A stretch of DNA of 64,000 bases from Tetraselmis striata. Its lineage: Eukaryota; Chlorophyta; Chlorodendrophyceae; Chlorodendrales; Chlorodendraceae. The stretch spans positions 23,419 through 87,418 of the forward strand of contig VCJN01002541.1 of assembly GCA_006384855.1 (NCBI GenBank), in the 5' to 3' direction. A program made the position numbers and the translations under genes. Positions 45,268 through 56,920 of this stretch are shown piece after piece; within the stretch, counting starts at the first letter, position 1; the number at the start of each line of letters is the position of its first letter. The notes beneath the pieces are model-generated. The model saw nothing but the letters and a program-made list of their open reading frames with translations. It searched no databases and was not told the DNA's origin.

Positions 45268-45860
45268 ACGACGAGGCCAACCCCTACCTCAGCATTGAAG
45301 CCAACAAGACCGCGTCACACGACGAGTACCGCCACATGTTATGCGATGGCGTCTACCGCGCCGCCGATAACATGGCGGCTAAGACAGCTATGGCTACGCT
45401 TCGCGCGTCCGATACCCCCACCCAAGACGGCGTAGACGCCCTCGACCGACTCGATACCGCCCATCGCACGCTTGAAGCAGTGGGCGACGCGGACGAGGCT
45501 TGGCTCACCCATATCGCCTTCGACGCTTCCATGCCAAGAAGGCTCTCACCCCCGAGGAGCAAATGGCCGAGCGACTCATCTACTCCCGCCGAGTCTTCGA
45601 CACCGCCAAGCATTAGCGCTCCGCCAACGTCATCGACGGCCTCGTGGCAGTGCTCGAGGACAAGCGGCTCGAAGTTGGCCTCGCGGCGGCGGCCAAGGCA
45701 TAGCCGTCAACGATCTTCAAGGGACAGGCAACGGAGGGCGACACCGACCGCGACAAGCGCGGAAAGAAAATGACAAGGCAGCGCGCCAGAGGCGGGGGCA
45801 GCAACGCCGCGAGGCGGACGCCAAGAACCGCGACAAGAACGGCGGCAAGACCGGCGACTG
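45268..45860 (+). pseudogene. Gag-like 5' part of the DIRS-like element
   Basis: The frame NDEANPYLSIEANKTASHDE, YRHMLCDGVYRAADNMAAKT and VDALDRLDTAHRTLEA is helical, Ala-rich and charged. It shifts near 45,530 into KALTPEEQMAERLIYSRRVF, with further stops. The position just before the reverse transcriptase suggests the gag-like region; sequence alone would not identify it. Confidence 0.45.
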
Positions 45861-45964
45861 ACGGTGTGGCGCGCCGCGCCGACAGCTATTGCCCCGGCGG
45901 CAAGACCGGCGACTGACGGTGTGGCGCGCCGCGCCGACATTGTTGCCCCGACTCCTGCTATATG

Positions 45965-47647
45965 CGTCACCACGTAAGGCACAGTTGGCGGTACTGGCAA
46001 GACATCGGCGCGAGCCCGCTAGTGCCAAGTTGGATACGGGATGGCGTACGCGCACCTTTCCGCTACAAGGGGCCACCCCCAAGGTTCTACCAAGGCGTCT
46101 CGTTCAACGACGCGACCCCTGCCCAACTCAAGTTCCTCACCGCCGACCTAAGACGCTTTAGGGCGGCCGGGCATGGGAGAAGTCCTCGTGCGCATGGTGG
46201 GTGTACCGAGCGCTCTTCGTCCCGAAGCCCGGCGACAACCACTGACGTTTTATCGTCGACCTCCGCGTATTCAGCACCTATTGCGCACGCATGCGACTAC
46301 GAATGGAGACACTCATGGGCGTCCGACACCTGACCGCGAAAGGGGAGTGCATGTTTTCGTTCGACCTTCAAGACGGCTTATATGCCATGGCATCGCGCCC
46401 TCCGACCGCGACTACTTCACCGTCAACATCCGCGGGACCCTCTACCGGCTGTGCGGTCTCCTTATGGGCTGGTCGCTCAGCCCTTACTACTTCACGACGT
46501 TCGCGATGACGTTCGTCAAGCACATGCGCTCTCCGACTATCCCTGCTGCGCCGGACAGCGTCCCTCTGTCGCGCCGCTGGCTGCGCCGCGGGCGGTGGAG
46601 GGGCGCACGCAACTTACCATACGTCGACCACTTCTTGTTGTTCGCCTCGTCGGAGCCGGAGGCGCTGGAACTCCGCCAGCGCGTCGCCAACTTGCTAGAC
46701 AGCCTGGGCCTGCCCCGCCACCCCGCCAAAGGGCAATGGGAGCCGGTCCAGTACGGCCAGCACCCACGGCCACGGGATATTTAAATGCCCCTGCGGAAAA
46801 ACTGCAACGGCTCGCGCGTAAAGCCAAGCAACTGCTGTAACGCGCGAACCGCGACGCCCGTTGGCTGCCCATGCGGGAGTTGCAGTCGCTCGCATGGCGG
46901 GCTCAATACATGTACTTGGCGATCCCGGCCGCGCGCTTCTACCTGCGGGAGCTCCACGACGTGGTGGGCTTCAAGAGGGGCGGCCGAGTGCGCATGGTGC
47001 ACCAGCTACGGCGCGACCTGCACCCGCCGTGCCGACTTTGTCCAACGGCCGCCCTATCCACCGCCCGCCGTGGAGACGCGGCCTACGTGCACTGCGACAG
47101 CTCCGGCTACGGTTGGGGTGCGGTGCTAAATGCCAGACTCGAAGCGCGGGGGTCCATCACCTGGAAAGATCTGAAAGCCGTCCGGCTGGCAGTGGAGTCT
47201 TTCCTGCCGCACCTTGCCGGTCGCTGCGTTATTGCAATTGTTGCACGAGGACAACCGGGCGGTGTGTAGCGGCCTTGCCGGCCTCACCTCCCGCTCTCTA
47301 GAGATGATGGCGGAACTCCGCAAGCTATGCTAACTACTGGACACCACCGGCGTGCAGTAGATCAGAGCCCGCTACATCCGGTCGGCCACAAACGTTTGGG
47401 CGGATCGACTGAGCCGACACCTCGACAGCGACGACTGGCAATTGGACCCCGTCCTACTCGCAGAGTTGTATGGCCTTTGGGGTGCGCACTCCGTCGACCG
47501 ATTCGCGTCGGCACTGAACGCGGTGCTACCACGCTACAAGGTTGCGTGGTTGGACCCCAGCTGCGACGCGGTGGACTCCTTGCACCTGTCCGACCGGAGT
47601 GGCGTTGCGAGAACAACTACTGCAACCCCCCTTGGCCGCTTCTGCCG
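45965..47647 (+). pseudogene. DIRS-like reverse transcriptase and RNase H, first part
   Basis: Order along the strand: SWRYWQDIGASPLVPSWIRD (45,985-), FSFDLQDGLYAM (RT catalytic box, about 46,350), GLLMGWSLSPYYFTTF (about 46,460), YVDHFLLFAS (about 46,620), LGLPRHPAKGQWEP, ELQSLAWRAQYMYLAIPAAR (about 46,870), YVHCDSSGYGWGAVLN (RNase H, about 47,085), HEDNRAV (about 47,245), DRFASALNAVLPRY (about 47,500) and NNYCNPPWPLLP at the CACTA junction. The last two boxes are typical of DIRS/Ngaro-type elements. The second Asp of YVDD is His here, and several frameshifts and stops occur, so it is dead. Confidence 0.85.
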
Positions 47648-47678
47648 CACTCGTCGAAACTGGGTCCGCCTAACCGCG

Positions 47679-48254
47679 TTTAACGACTACCACGCGCGAT
47701 TAGTCGCCTGTATATATCGCGCCTAACGTTAGGCGTCACAGTACTTTAAACTTGGCGGTAAGGATGAGTACGGCAGCGGAGCCCTGCATCAAAGTACTAT
47801 AGCGAGTAGCGGGTACTCGGTAGTCACGAGTGCACAAAGTACGACACGAGTACACGAGTCACTGTACTTTACGGGAATCGCCGCCCTTCATATCTGCTAT
47901 TAGGCGCGCGCCTCCTCACGAGTACGCGCGGAAGATACCCGCGTGATGACGAGTGATGATGACGAGCAGGCGGGGCAGTAGGGTACTGGTCGATACACAA
48001 CAAAGGCTCCAAAAATGCATTACACGGTAGTCACGGTTTGTTTTGTGATTTAATAAAGGTGAGGTGCCAGGCTGGATCAGCGGCCAATGAGCGTCGAGCT
48101 TCGGGGTGTGGTTAAGCGGACATGGGCGCGCCTACTCCTAGCTGGCAAATTTAACGTCAAGGCATCGGACATTTTCGGATTTATGGCGGAGGGGTCGGCA
48201 AATGCATAAAGTATTAGGGAAATACTAGAAATTTAATTACAATGGGTCTATCTA
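47679..48254. other. 3' subterminal region of the CACTA element
   Basis: No gene. GTAC-containing motifs (CAGTACTTTAAAC, GCGGGTACTCGG, CTGTACTTTACGGG) recur, and the last ~200 bases before gene 2 are AT-rich. Confidence 0.5.
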
Positions 48255-49930
48255 CTACCGCCCCCGCCTGGCCCCGCCCCGGCGGCCGGCTGGCTCCGCT
48301 GCCGCCGGCCTCTTCCTGCCGCCGGCCTGTGGTGCTATGCCCGCTGCCGGCTCGGGAGCTGACTGCCCCTTGCTGCCTGCAGCTACTTCTGCGGGTATGC
48401 TATTCATGACAGCTGCTGCCATCTGCGCCCCACGGCTAAGGGGCTTGTATGACGGGGCTGGCCTGGATGCCGCCGCGCGCGCCTGTTGCGCTTGCTTCTT
48501 TTGGCGTCCAGCCTGCATCCTCGCAGTATCCGCAAAGTTGGAAGTGACACGCACATGGGTTCCATGAACTACATGCTTCCGGTTAGTAGCGTCCTGAAGC
48601 GCTGGGGCTTGAGTAGCACGGGGAACATGAGCTGATCGAGCGAACGGGGGAGGGGGGCTGGAGCCGGTAGACAGGTCTTGCACCGGTGCGCCGTTCTGGT
48701 CGATTCCGGACCTGCGGTAGTGATGTAAGAAAAAACACTAAGTCGCCGACACTCAGGCAGCAACAACATCAGCAGATACACAATGAGCAGGTAAGGCAGC
48801 CGGCAAGCGCACCTTTGCACTGGGGGTGTGGGAGGGTCGGGAACCCTTGTTGTATGCGTCGGCGTCACCGAGTTAAGCAGGGCAGCTTGCTCCTCCTCCA
48901 CGGTCAAATAGGGTGGGGGGACGGCGGTCGTCCCTTTGGTGACGGACTCCGTGTAGTACCTGCCCCACAACGTTGCTGCCCAAAGCTGGATGACCCGAGT
49001 CTTCCTCTCCGGCCACTTCTTGGAAAGTGGCCAGTTTCTCCTGCGGCTGCGGGCGGCCTTTTGAATCTGCTTGCGCAGGACGTAGTCGGTGGGCGCGCCG
49101 GGAATGATGTCGTAGGCGAGGCCGGTGGCAGTCGCAGCGAGCTCTTTGAAGCGCTTGATAATGTGGCCCTTTGTATACCCTGGGATTTCTGCGTCCATGT
49201 AGGGCAGTCCGGTGACACCGTCGATGGGGTAGAACGCGTCGAAAGCGGTATCGAAGTGGTGCTTGAGCGCCGCTGCTCGGGAAGGAGTAGCAGGCGGATT
49301 CGTTTTTAAGGTTCGTCTTTATTTTATTGAACTGGAAATAACAAGAACACGCCGGATACGGGGGGGGGGGGGGGGGGGGGGGGCACCTGGGACGGCGCGT
49401 TCAGACCGCTGCCTCTCCGTGCCGGCGATCGCCTGCTGCGCGACGGCGCTGCCGAGTCCGGTTACCGACGCTGAAGACATACGCGACACCGCGGTCGGGC
49501 GAGTGTAGAGCTGGATAAGACCACCGCCGGCCACGCGAAACCCGGCTTCCTCTAGCTGTGACAAATCGCAGCTGCACACGTACGCCGCGTCGAAGCCTAG
49601 ATCTGTCTCGTCTTGCGCCTCCGCTAGGGAAGTGAATACGTACACCCCTTGCGCAGCCTGGTTGGCGGTGCTGCTGGCCTCGCAAAGGCGGGCGGTGGTC
49701 AAGGGGCCGTTCAGCTTGACCCCGTCAGAAACATTCGACGAGCGGTCGGCGCTGACGGTCGTGAGGTAGTAGCGCAGGGGCGGGCCGCGCGGGGCAGGCG
49801 GGGGCTCGGGCGACCCGCTTTGCAGCATGAAGCCTTTCCACGAGGCGTCATCCGGGCCGGCAGCGGTATGGAAGGTGCTGGCGGAGGCCATGGTGGCAGT
49901 GGGGGGCGAGCAGGGCAATTTGTTGTTCAT
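48255..49930 (-). CDS. CACTA element second protein, unrecognised (multi-exon)
   Basis: Exon 1 probably starts at an ATG near 49,890 (MASASTFHTAAGPDDASWKG). It runs to a donor at about 49,386 that is followed at once by a 24-base C run. The next exon begins near 49,290 and contains DTAFDAFYPIDGVTGLPYMD, YTKGHIIKRFKEL and WAATLWGRYYTESVTKGTTA. A last exon (about 48,690-48,255) is basic and Ala/Arg-rich (MQAGRQKKQAQQARAAA…RRGGARRGR). CACTA elements commonly carry an accessory DNA-binding protein beside the transposase; the basic tail fits this, but no homology to TNPA is visible. Exon borders are approximate. Confidence 0.55.
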
Positions 49931-50560
49931 GCGAGGCGGTCAATATGCGATGCGAGTGCGCGGCTGTCCGCGCTTGGTTCAGCGGTGAGCGGCGGTGACC
50001 GTCAGCAGGCGACCCCGTACTTCATGCGCGTACATGGATGTGCAACGGATGTCCAGCAGATGTGCATCGATGTGCAGCGATGTGCAGCGATGTATGTGCG
50101 GGGATGTGCATGGATGTGCAACGAATGTCCAGCGGATGTGCAGGGATGTGCAGCGATGTGCACAGCGATGTGCACAGCGATGTGCAGGGATGTGCAGGGA
50201 TGTGCATGGAGTACGTGCAGCCGCCTGTACTTAGCCCGGAGGCTCCGCGTCGGCGCGCGACACGCGAGCCCGCGTGCGCATATCAATTTGATGAAATTAT
50301 CGAAACGAGAAATTCGTACGGTACTTTACAATATATATGCTCAATTCACAAACGCCACTGTTGCTGCCTAGATGCTACTATTGCCAAGCATCAACACCGC
50401 CATCATCCTCATCAAGGGCGGCGATGTCCTTGGCATGGGAGTGCTTCACGTAGGAGCACCACCTGTGCCGGGCAGCAACATCAACATCAGCGCAAAGTGC
50501 AGCAAAGCAATAACAACATCAGCATGTAGGACGCTATTGCAATAATATATAACACAGGTG
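49931..50560. other. Intergenic region between the two CACTA genes
   Basis: Contains the GATGTGCA repeat array and no supported gene. The likely 3' end of the transposase gene and the promoter of the second gene fall here. Confidence 0.5.
50032..50212. repeat. Array of ~10-bp GATGTGCAGS repeats
   Basis: About 16 copies of GATGTGCA followed by a variable 2-4 bases (GC, GG, TG, CAGC), spaced 10-14 bases. Clustered short motifs of this kind are known binding sites for the accessory protein in En/Spm, though there they are subterminal. Confidence 0.85.
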
Positions 50561-50565
50561 GCCCA

Positions 50566-53500
50566 TCACCTGATCATCTGCCTGGGCGCAGCATCAGCAG
50601 CGGCCCTTTGCCGCCGCCCCCTGCCAGCAGTGTTGATGGCCTCTGTCCATGTGTATGTGACCAGTCTGCCATGCACAATGCTGGGCGGGAAGACGAAGTC
50701 CTGCTGGAAGACAGTGTTGATCGGGCCCTCCCACAGTCCAGTGCTGATAGGCGCTGATGGCACGCGGCTTCCACGGTGGGCATCTCCAACTGCAAAGACA
50801 ACGGGAGGCACAGCCAGCGCGTTGTCTTTGCGGTGGCGCTCAGCGACAACGAAATAACTTACCTCGACCTGCAGGATCTCTTGGAACATGTCCTGGTTCT
50901 CGGCCTCTGCAGAGCCGGTTGGCATGAATGCCAGGTCCTTCCGTTGTTCAGTAGTCTGACGGATGTAGAAGTCCACCGGCACGAGCCCTGCACCCCAGTT
51001 CTCCCATCGCTGGGCGGTGAGCACCCACGCGTTGCCTTTCGGCAGACGGTTGTAGGCACGGGAGCAGTACACCGTGTAGGACTCATGGTCGGGCTTCAAG
51101 GCCTCCATTCGGCCATAGTAGGTCATCCTGGGGGGGGGGGGGGGGGGGAGTGACATAATCGGACAGATGATGGATGTAAGATATTGTATACTAATGTAAT
51201 AATTATATATCTTGAATAAGACACAGGGACCCTGGCAGACACGGATGCCAACAACAACACTTACTTTATGTTGGTTGTATCCTCCCTTATGTCCTGCACC
51301 TTCAGCCCGTCTGGGCCAAACTCCTCCACATACGTCTTGAAGAGAGCAACGGTGTGTGCGTGGACATCAACCCCCTCCTCGCAGAACTCTTCCTGCACCC
51401 GCGCCTTGCTGACTGCCCCCCCAACAGCACCCAAAGCTGCGTGTGCCTTCTTCGCTGTTGTTGACATACTGCCCCGGTCCCGGCGCATGCTGGTGACCAT
51501 GTCATTGTAAAGGAGCTCAAAGTCCTCTAGCCTCATCTGCATAGCAACATGGGCAATGAGACAAATGACAGCATAGGGGCAGCGGGACAGAGGGCGGGGG
51601 GGGGGGGGGGGGGTGGCACACCTGCTTCATGACCTCCACAGCGAAAGCCCTTTCTGGGTCCTTGCTGCACTTGCCAACAATGACCTTCCGGAAGTACCTG
51701 ACCTGCACGCAGCAAGCAGTTCTTTGATGTCAGCGACCACATGACATCGCGCACAGGGGCAGCAAGGGGGGGCGGGGGGGGGGGGGCTGACCCCCCTCTC
51801 CAGAAACATCTCAACTTCCCGGGCTGTGCAGCCCAGTGCCTTCTCCTGAGCTGCCAACCTGCACACAAGCACATGCAGGTTGCTGCACATCAAGCGGAAG
51901 TCCCCGCAGAGATGCTCGCATATCTTCGCGAAGCGTATCAGGTTGGCTGCGCCATCGAGGCGACGGTTGTCGATGGCGTTGTCCGTCTCCAGTATCCGCC
52001 CAAGCAACGACGCCTCTGTCTCACCAGGCTTGGCATATACTGCCGCATCTGCCTTTAGGTAATGACGGCATACAGCAGTTAGGCACATGAAAGCGGTGTG
52101 CCAGTGCTTCGGCAGCTTCTTCAAGAGGTCGCTGCGCACAGCACGGCAACATGCATGTGCAGTTAGTGGTCCGCATCAGGCACAGTAATCTACAAAGGAG
52201 AAGCATGAAATGTTAGAAGTGGGGGGGGCGGCGCACTCCATGGCCGAGTGCGAGTATGTAAGGATGAAGTCTTGAAAGCTCTCCGCTGTCCAGTTCGGAA
52301 ACATAGAAGAGCCGCCCATGATGATGATGGGAGGCCGCCCGAAGTCATTGGTCACCTTGATGTTTTTCACGCGCTGATCGTATATCTGCAAGCATCACAA
52401 AAGAAGCAGTCACATGTCAGTCGCCGGCCTACAACACTGTATTGACAATAATATACACGCAGGTATGCATGCAGGCAAGGGCGTCACACCCGATAGAAAT
52501 TCTTGAACTTGATCATGGCGCTGCCAGGGCCACGGGACCGCACCTGCACCTCCCCCATCCTAAGCAAAAACGTCTTCACCACCCCCAGCAGGAGGGCATG
52601 ATGTAACGGCAGAGCGTGGGAGTTCACGATACTGAATGTGGCGCCCAGAATGTCATATGCAGCATGCACATGGGCGGAGCCAGTAAGTCCCTTGGGCAGC
52701 TTGCCAGCGGCGGAGGCGCGCTGGAGCGCTTCCAGCTCGGTGTCCGTGAGCATGGAGCCATCCGCGCCGGCAAAGCACGACTGGACGCATTGCCGTCCGG
52801 GGTCTCGCAGAACCTCCGTGATGCATCGCTTCTGCGCTTCGCCCTCCTGCCGCGCCCGCGTATCCCTCACTCCGTTCCCCGGGGGCAGAATAGGGTTGAA
52901 CGCTTGATGCCATAGTGTCTGCGCAGCGGCTGCGAAGTACCCTAGGAAGCGCACAGCTCCGTCCAAGTGGATGCCCTGGAAGAGGCACCACATGCAGGCA
53001 AAGAAAGCCGCGTGGTAGCCCCTGCCAGTCAGCTTGTACCTGGCAGGAGAGTCATTGTGAAGCGCTCCAAGGAACACTTTACTGCGGCCACCGGGGGGGG
53101 CGGCGGCATCTGCATTTGCACAAGCCACACATACGATGGTTGAGTATATTTTATAATAGCATATATGCATATATATGTCATACCGTTTAGCATGAGAGAG
53201 CACTTTATATTAGCACATCTTGCACATAAATGGAGAAGGTAAGGGGGGGGGGTACCATCAGTAGTTGGCGGTGCATCAGCAGCACTTGACGACGATGGCG
53301 CGGCACAGCGCCGGCCAAACGGAAGGGGTTCCTCCTGTGATTGCTTCATCGCAGCGAAGGTCTCCTTCAAGAAAATCCCAGTGTTGGGCGCTTCATGCGG
53401 CCCAGGCACCACAATCAGGATTTCAGAATTGGACGCTCCAGCTGCACAGTGCCTGTCAGCAAAGTGGCATGGTATCAGAGGGGATATATATTCAGTAAAC

Positions 53501-55675
53501 GTTAGCCCTACAATCAAAACAAGGGGCATCAACACCACATGCACGCATGCATATACAGCCTTACCGCGGGACATTGGCTACCCGTGACACATACACAGTC
53601 GCGGAGTGATGCTTGAACTTGGTGAGCTGGACCCCGTCGATCCCAACGTCCATGATGAGGTTTGCCGCGTCGGCTATGGCTCCGTCAGTTGCCTCCTTCA
53701 ACTGCCTCCCGAAGTCAGAGTTCAGGAACGCATTTTTGGACAGGTCCTGCCTGTACGGCTGGTTGGCGGCGGAGTCGGGGCGCCGCAGCATTCGCCACAG
53801 GATCTCTATGATGCCGAAGTCAAAGTAGATGCCATCTGGTTCCAGGATGATCTTCCTATTCTTGCGAACCTGAACGAAACGCGGGGCTTCGCACTCCATG
53901 CAGGAGGCGACGCCAAGCTCGTCGGCTGCGAGGTGCAGCCGTAACAACACAACATTTAGTCAGCCGAAAATGTGACAATAATAAGAGCATGCATTGCGAG
54001 CAATCTAATGGTGGGGAGTCGACGAGCAGGGGTGGGCAAGGATACTCACCGCTGTCGTGCAGTCTCCAACGGCCCTCTTGCGTGGAAAAGCTGTGCTCAG
54101 GGTCAGACATCATGTCGATGTCAGCGGGCGGCGGGTAAACATACTGCCCGCAGCTCCGACACCAATGCCTCTCGAATCGAGATATGTCGCTGTCGATGCC
54201 TAACGCCTTCAGCGACGCTGGCTCTGTCTTCGGAAACCTGTCGTTGCCTAGGGCGGTGTTTAGAATGTAGAGTATCTCTTCATAGGCAGCGGTGGGCAGC
54301 TCGTAGTCGGCTTTGACGCCTAGAAGGTCGACAAGCACACCCCCGATGCTCGAGTTCTTGGGGGGCTTGCCAATCAGCTCGTGGCTGAAGCACTCGGGTA
54401 GCTCGCGGTCGTCATCGGGGTCCCTCGTACCATTGCCCACCTGATACCGGCAAAACACACGTCGTCAGTGTGGGCAAGAAAGGGCGGTGCAAGCCAGGTA
54501 GGGTGCAAGCAGTTTCAGCGGGCAGTTGGATGATGATGAGCACTACGCCGAAGACGGGGCCTACCTCTTCGGCACCGCCTTCCTGCGTCGCTGCCTCGGG
54601 TTGTTGCCGTTGTTCTCCCTCCTGCTCCTCGTCTTCCTCCTCTGCTGGCTCCTCATCCGTCGTATCATCGTCGCTGCCGTTCAAGCTTGATAGAAACCCT
54701 GCCGGTTCGCCTTCTTGCAGTTCGTTGTCCTCCCAGAAATTGTCGTCCAGTAGCCTACCAGCACGATCCGGCTCGCCCATCGCACCCGCGTGAGCGGCCA
54801 CAACCGGACCGCCCGGAACCGGTTCCTCCTCCCCGTTGCTACCGAGGTCGTTCCGGTTGCCGGCAACGTTGTCGACTTCCATAGGGGCGGGCGGCTCCTC
54901 CGAGCTGCCACCGTCCAAGGTAAACCATCGAGAAAATATTTGTTCGCGAACGACTGACAGTTGCATCACGCGTGTGCTGTAAAGGCGGCCACAGGGAAAG
55001 CACATAACAAGGCGATGTCATCTAGTGGTGGGTCGAAGGTTAAAGTGGCTGGGAGTTGAAGCAGTAGGCCAGCAAGAGGGCTTGGGGCGAGGCACAAGTG
55101 GGGCATTACCGTCCGTCGTGATGCCGCACCCTAACCTTGTCGTTGGGGAGCGTCGCAGTGATGACCAGCTCATTATGGTTTGACATGAACCGAACACCAA
55201 CCCATCGGCCGACGTCATTCCTCTGGTCAGGAACGCTGCGATGGGCTGCCCGAGTTCGGGTTCGGCGCGGACGAGCGGGTGTCGGTGTCGCGGGGGGAGA
55301 CGCAGGGGCGGACGGTTCGAGCGACGCTGCTGGCTCATCGAGCGCTTGCGACGGCGAAGAGCCTACTGTTTTTTTCATCTGAGAAAAGGGGCGGGAGGTG
55401 ACCGTTACGTTGAGGGCTGTGCATTCATGCGTGCACTCCATACATCGCAGACCTACGTGTTAGCACTAACGGGCACTTGCCAGTAAGCGGGCTTGCTCTG
55501 CCGAGCAGGCAGGGTTCGCCGCAGATTTGAGATGGCGCTCTCTGAAGTGGCGGCTGGTCCCGCCGAGTGTCTTCTTGCACACACGGCACTGCACCCCAAC
55601 GACCTTGCCATGTGCATCCTTGCTATGTTGAAAGATGGTCCTCGAACTGACTCCTCGCTGGCCGCCGCGAGGCAT
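50566..55675 (-). CDS. TNP2-like CACTA transposase, multi-exon
   Basis: The first exon (about 55,675) encodes a BED-like finger, CRVCKKTLGGTSRHFRERHL. An acidic linker follows (54,500-54,900; EEPAEEEDEEQEGEQ). The core has DVGIDGVQLTKFKHHSATVY (first candidate Asp, about 53,640), LGALHNDSPARYKL (second, about 53,060) and AAFFACMWC, then LPLHHALLLGVVKTFLLRMG and KHWHTAFMCLTAVCRHYLKA. Well-supported 3' exons are 51702-51622, 51536-51265 and 51127-50566, preceded by one ending at 51,792; these join in frame. The last exon has PPVVFAVGDAH. These blocks match the TNP2/Transposase_21 and DUF4218-like order. C runs follow the donors at 53,253, 51,791 and 51,621 and precede the acceptor at 51,128. 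I saw no certain stop inside exons, so it may be functional. Some middle exon borders are unresolved. Confidence 0.8.
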
Positions 55676-56068
55676 CGCACGAAGCCAGTCGCGGGTTACG
55701 CACGGTGAGCAGGTGGGAAAATGGGAATGAGCGGCACTTCCGTCGGACTTGTATCACTACAAGCACTTCGTCAGAACCGGTACGGTACCGGTACTCGCGC
55801 CGCGTCAGCTTCTGGCCGACTAGCGCCGAGCGCCCTCGCGCGCCCGTGTAGCGGGTACTCGAGGGGCGAAAAGTGCGCAAGGGACTATATCACGTACCGT
55901 TAGCGTACGGGTACTGCCATGGCAGTCATGGCTCGGCGCGGGTACTCGCGACCACCGCCGGATAGGCGGAGATAAGAGGATATAGGCGCGGTAAGGCGCG
56001 GGGTGATACAGAATACAGTAATCGTACAGTAAAATTGAGTACGGATACAGTACAAGTACCGTGTTAGT
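55676..56068. other. 5' subterminal region of the CACTA element
   Basis: Contains GGTACGGTACCGGTACTCG near 55,770, GCGGGTACTCG, GTACGGGTACT and GCGCGGGTACTCGCG. These are likely protein-binding repeats. The transposase promoter must lie here. Confidence 0.5.
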
Positions 56069-56099
56069 CGCGGTTAGGCGGACCCCGTTTCGACGAGTG

Positions 56100-56291
56100 C
56101 GGACCAGGTGCAGAAGCTACGTCAAAGCCGCGCGGCCGCTGCCGTTGTGGCCCCTCGCTGAGAGGGCAAGGTGTGGCACCAAGCATTTACCGAGACGGCG
56201 GTGGCGGAGCGCGTGGTAGTGCTTCGCTGCATCTTTTCCGGCCGGGGCGGAAGGCGGGCCACGATATGCCCGGAGCGCCGCGCTGGGCAGT
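56100..56291 (+). pseudogene. DIRS-like RNase H/C-terminal region, second part
   Basis: Continues the frame broken at 47,647: DQVQKLRQSRAAAAVVAPR, a stop, then EGKVWHQAFTETAVAERVVV. The pattern (VVxP followed by W) is the usual end of this domain in DIRS-type elements. It proves that the RT at 45.9-47.6 kb and the recombinase at 56.4-58.6 kb once belonged to one element. Confidence 0.8.
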
Positions 56292-56654
56292 GAGTATCTT
56301 CCCAGTGCCATTCCGTCATGGTTGCACCTGCGCCGCGGCTCAATGAGCGCAACCTTGGCGATGTTCCCCGTACGAGGTGCTACACAGGTCATCATGCCCG
56401 CGCGCACGCCACGCACGCGTGCCGCCGGCAAAGTACTTGTTGTACATCGAGATGAGCGGCACGAACCCGTGGGCAGCTACTATGCGTCCGTACGTACACT
56501 CATGTACATGCGTTCAGTACTAGGCAGCGACCAACTCGGCGAAACATGGCTCCATTTGTACGCGTCGGCGTGGGCACATACTGCCGCCAGTACGTACGGC
56601 GGTGCCATCCGCACGTTCCTACAATTCTGCGTTGAGCAGGGTGTTACCCCCCCT

Positions 56655-56920
56655 GTCATGCGCAACCTCCCCGCAACCGACGTGTTGGTCCATGTCGCAC
56701 GTCGGGGTTGGGAGGCAGAAGCCCATAGCCGGGAGAGTGTCCGGTTACAGAGTAGTGAGCAGGCCCGGTGCGCCGAACGCCTATATGACGGGCGCGATGC
56801 GGTGCCCGCGGCGCGTGCGTAGCGCGGTAGGTGGTCGTACCACTCAGATATGTGCTTAAGTACTAATACGCATACCCTAGCTACAGTGTGTGATGTACCA
56901 CAGTGGCAGCAGCACTGGTG
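56655..56920. repeat. Direct repeat, copy 1 (partner 57,476-57,741)
   Basis: The two copies are about 97% alike by eye and 821 bases apart. Both start CCTGTCATGCGCAACCTCC and run through TAATACGCATACCCTAGCTAC. The second leads directly into the recombinase core. It may be a local duplication or an internal split direct repeat of the DIRS element. Confidence 0.9.

Larger units (their letters stand above)
47648..56099 (-). mobile_element. CACTA (En/Spm-type) DNA transposon, 8,452 bp
   Basis: The left end starts CACTCGTCGAAAC and the right end is its inverse (56,087-56,099). The inverted repeat extends to 31 bp with one mismatch (left 47,648-47,678; right 56,069-56,099). A 2-bp CG duplication flanks it (47,646-47,647 and 56,100-56,101). 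Removing the element with one CG restores the DIRS frame (PPWPLLP-DQVQKLRQ). CACTC-type termini, a short target duplication and a TNP2-like transposase together identify the superfamily. GTAC-rich motifs cluster inside both ends (about 47,780-47,880 and 55,750-56,070). Both genes read on the minus strand. It may be a complete element. Confidence 0.93.

Noticed and set aside
50002-50371. Cys-rich ORFs (MCRDVQGCAG type) as a metallothionein-like gene
   Set aside because: They arise from the GATGTGCA tandem repeats on either strand; no start context or domain.
47736-56078. GTTAGGCG repeats as an 8-bp duplication around the CACTA element
   Set aside because: These bases belong to the 31-bp inverted ends. 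The outer CG duplication with the CACTC start restores the host frame and explains the edges better.
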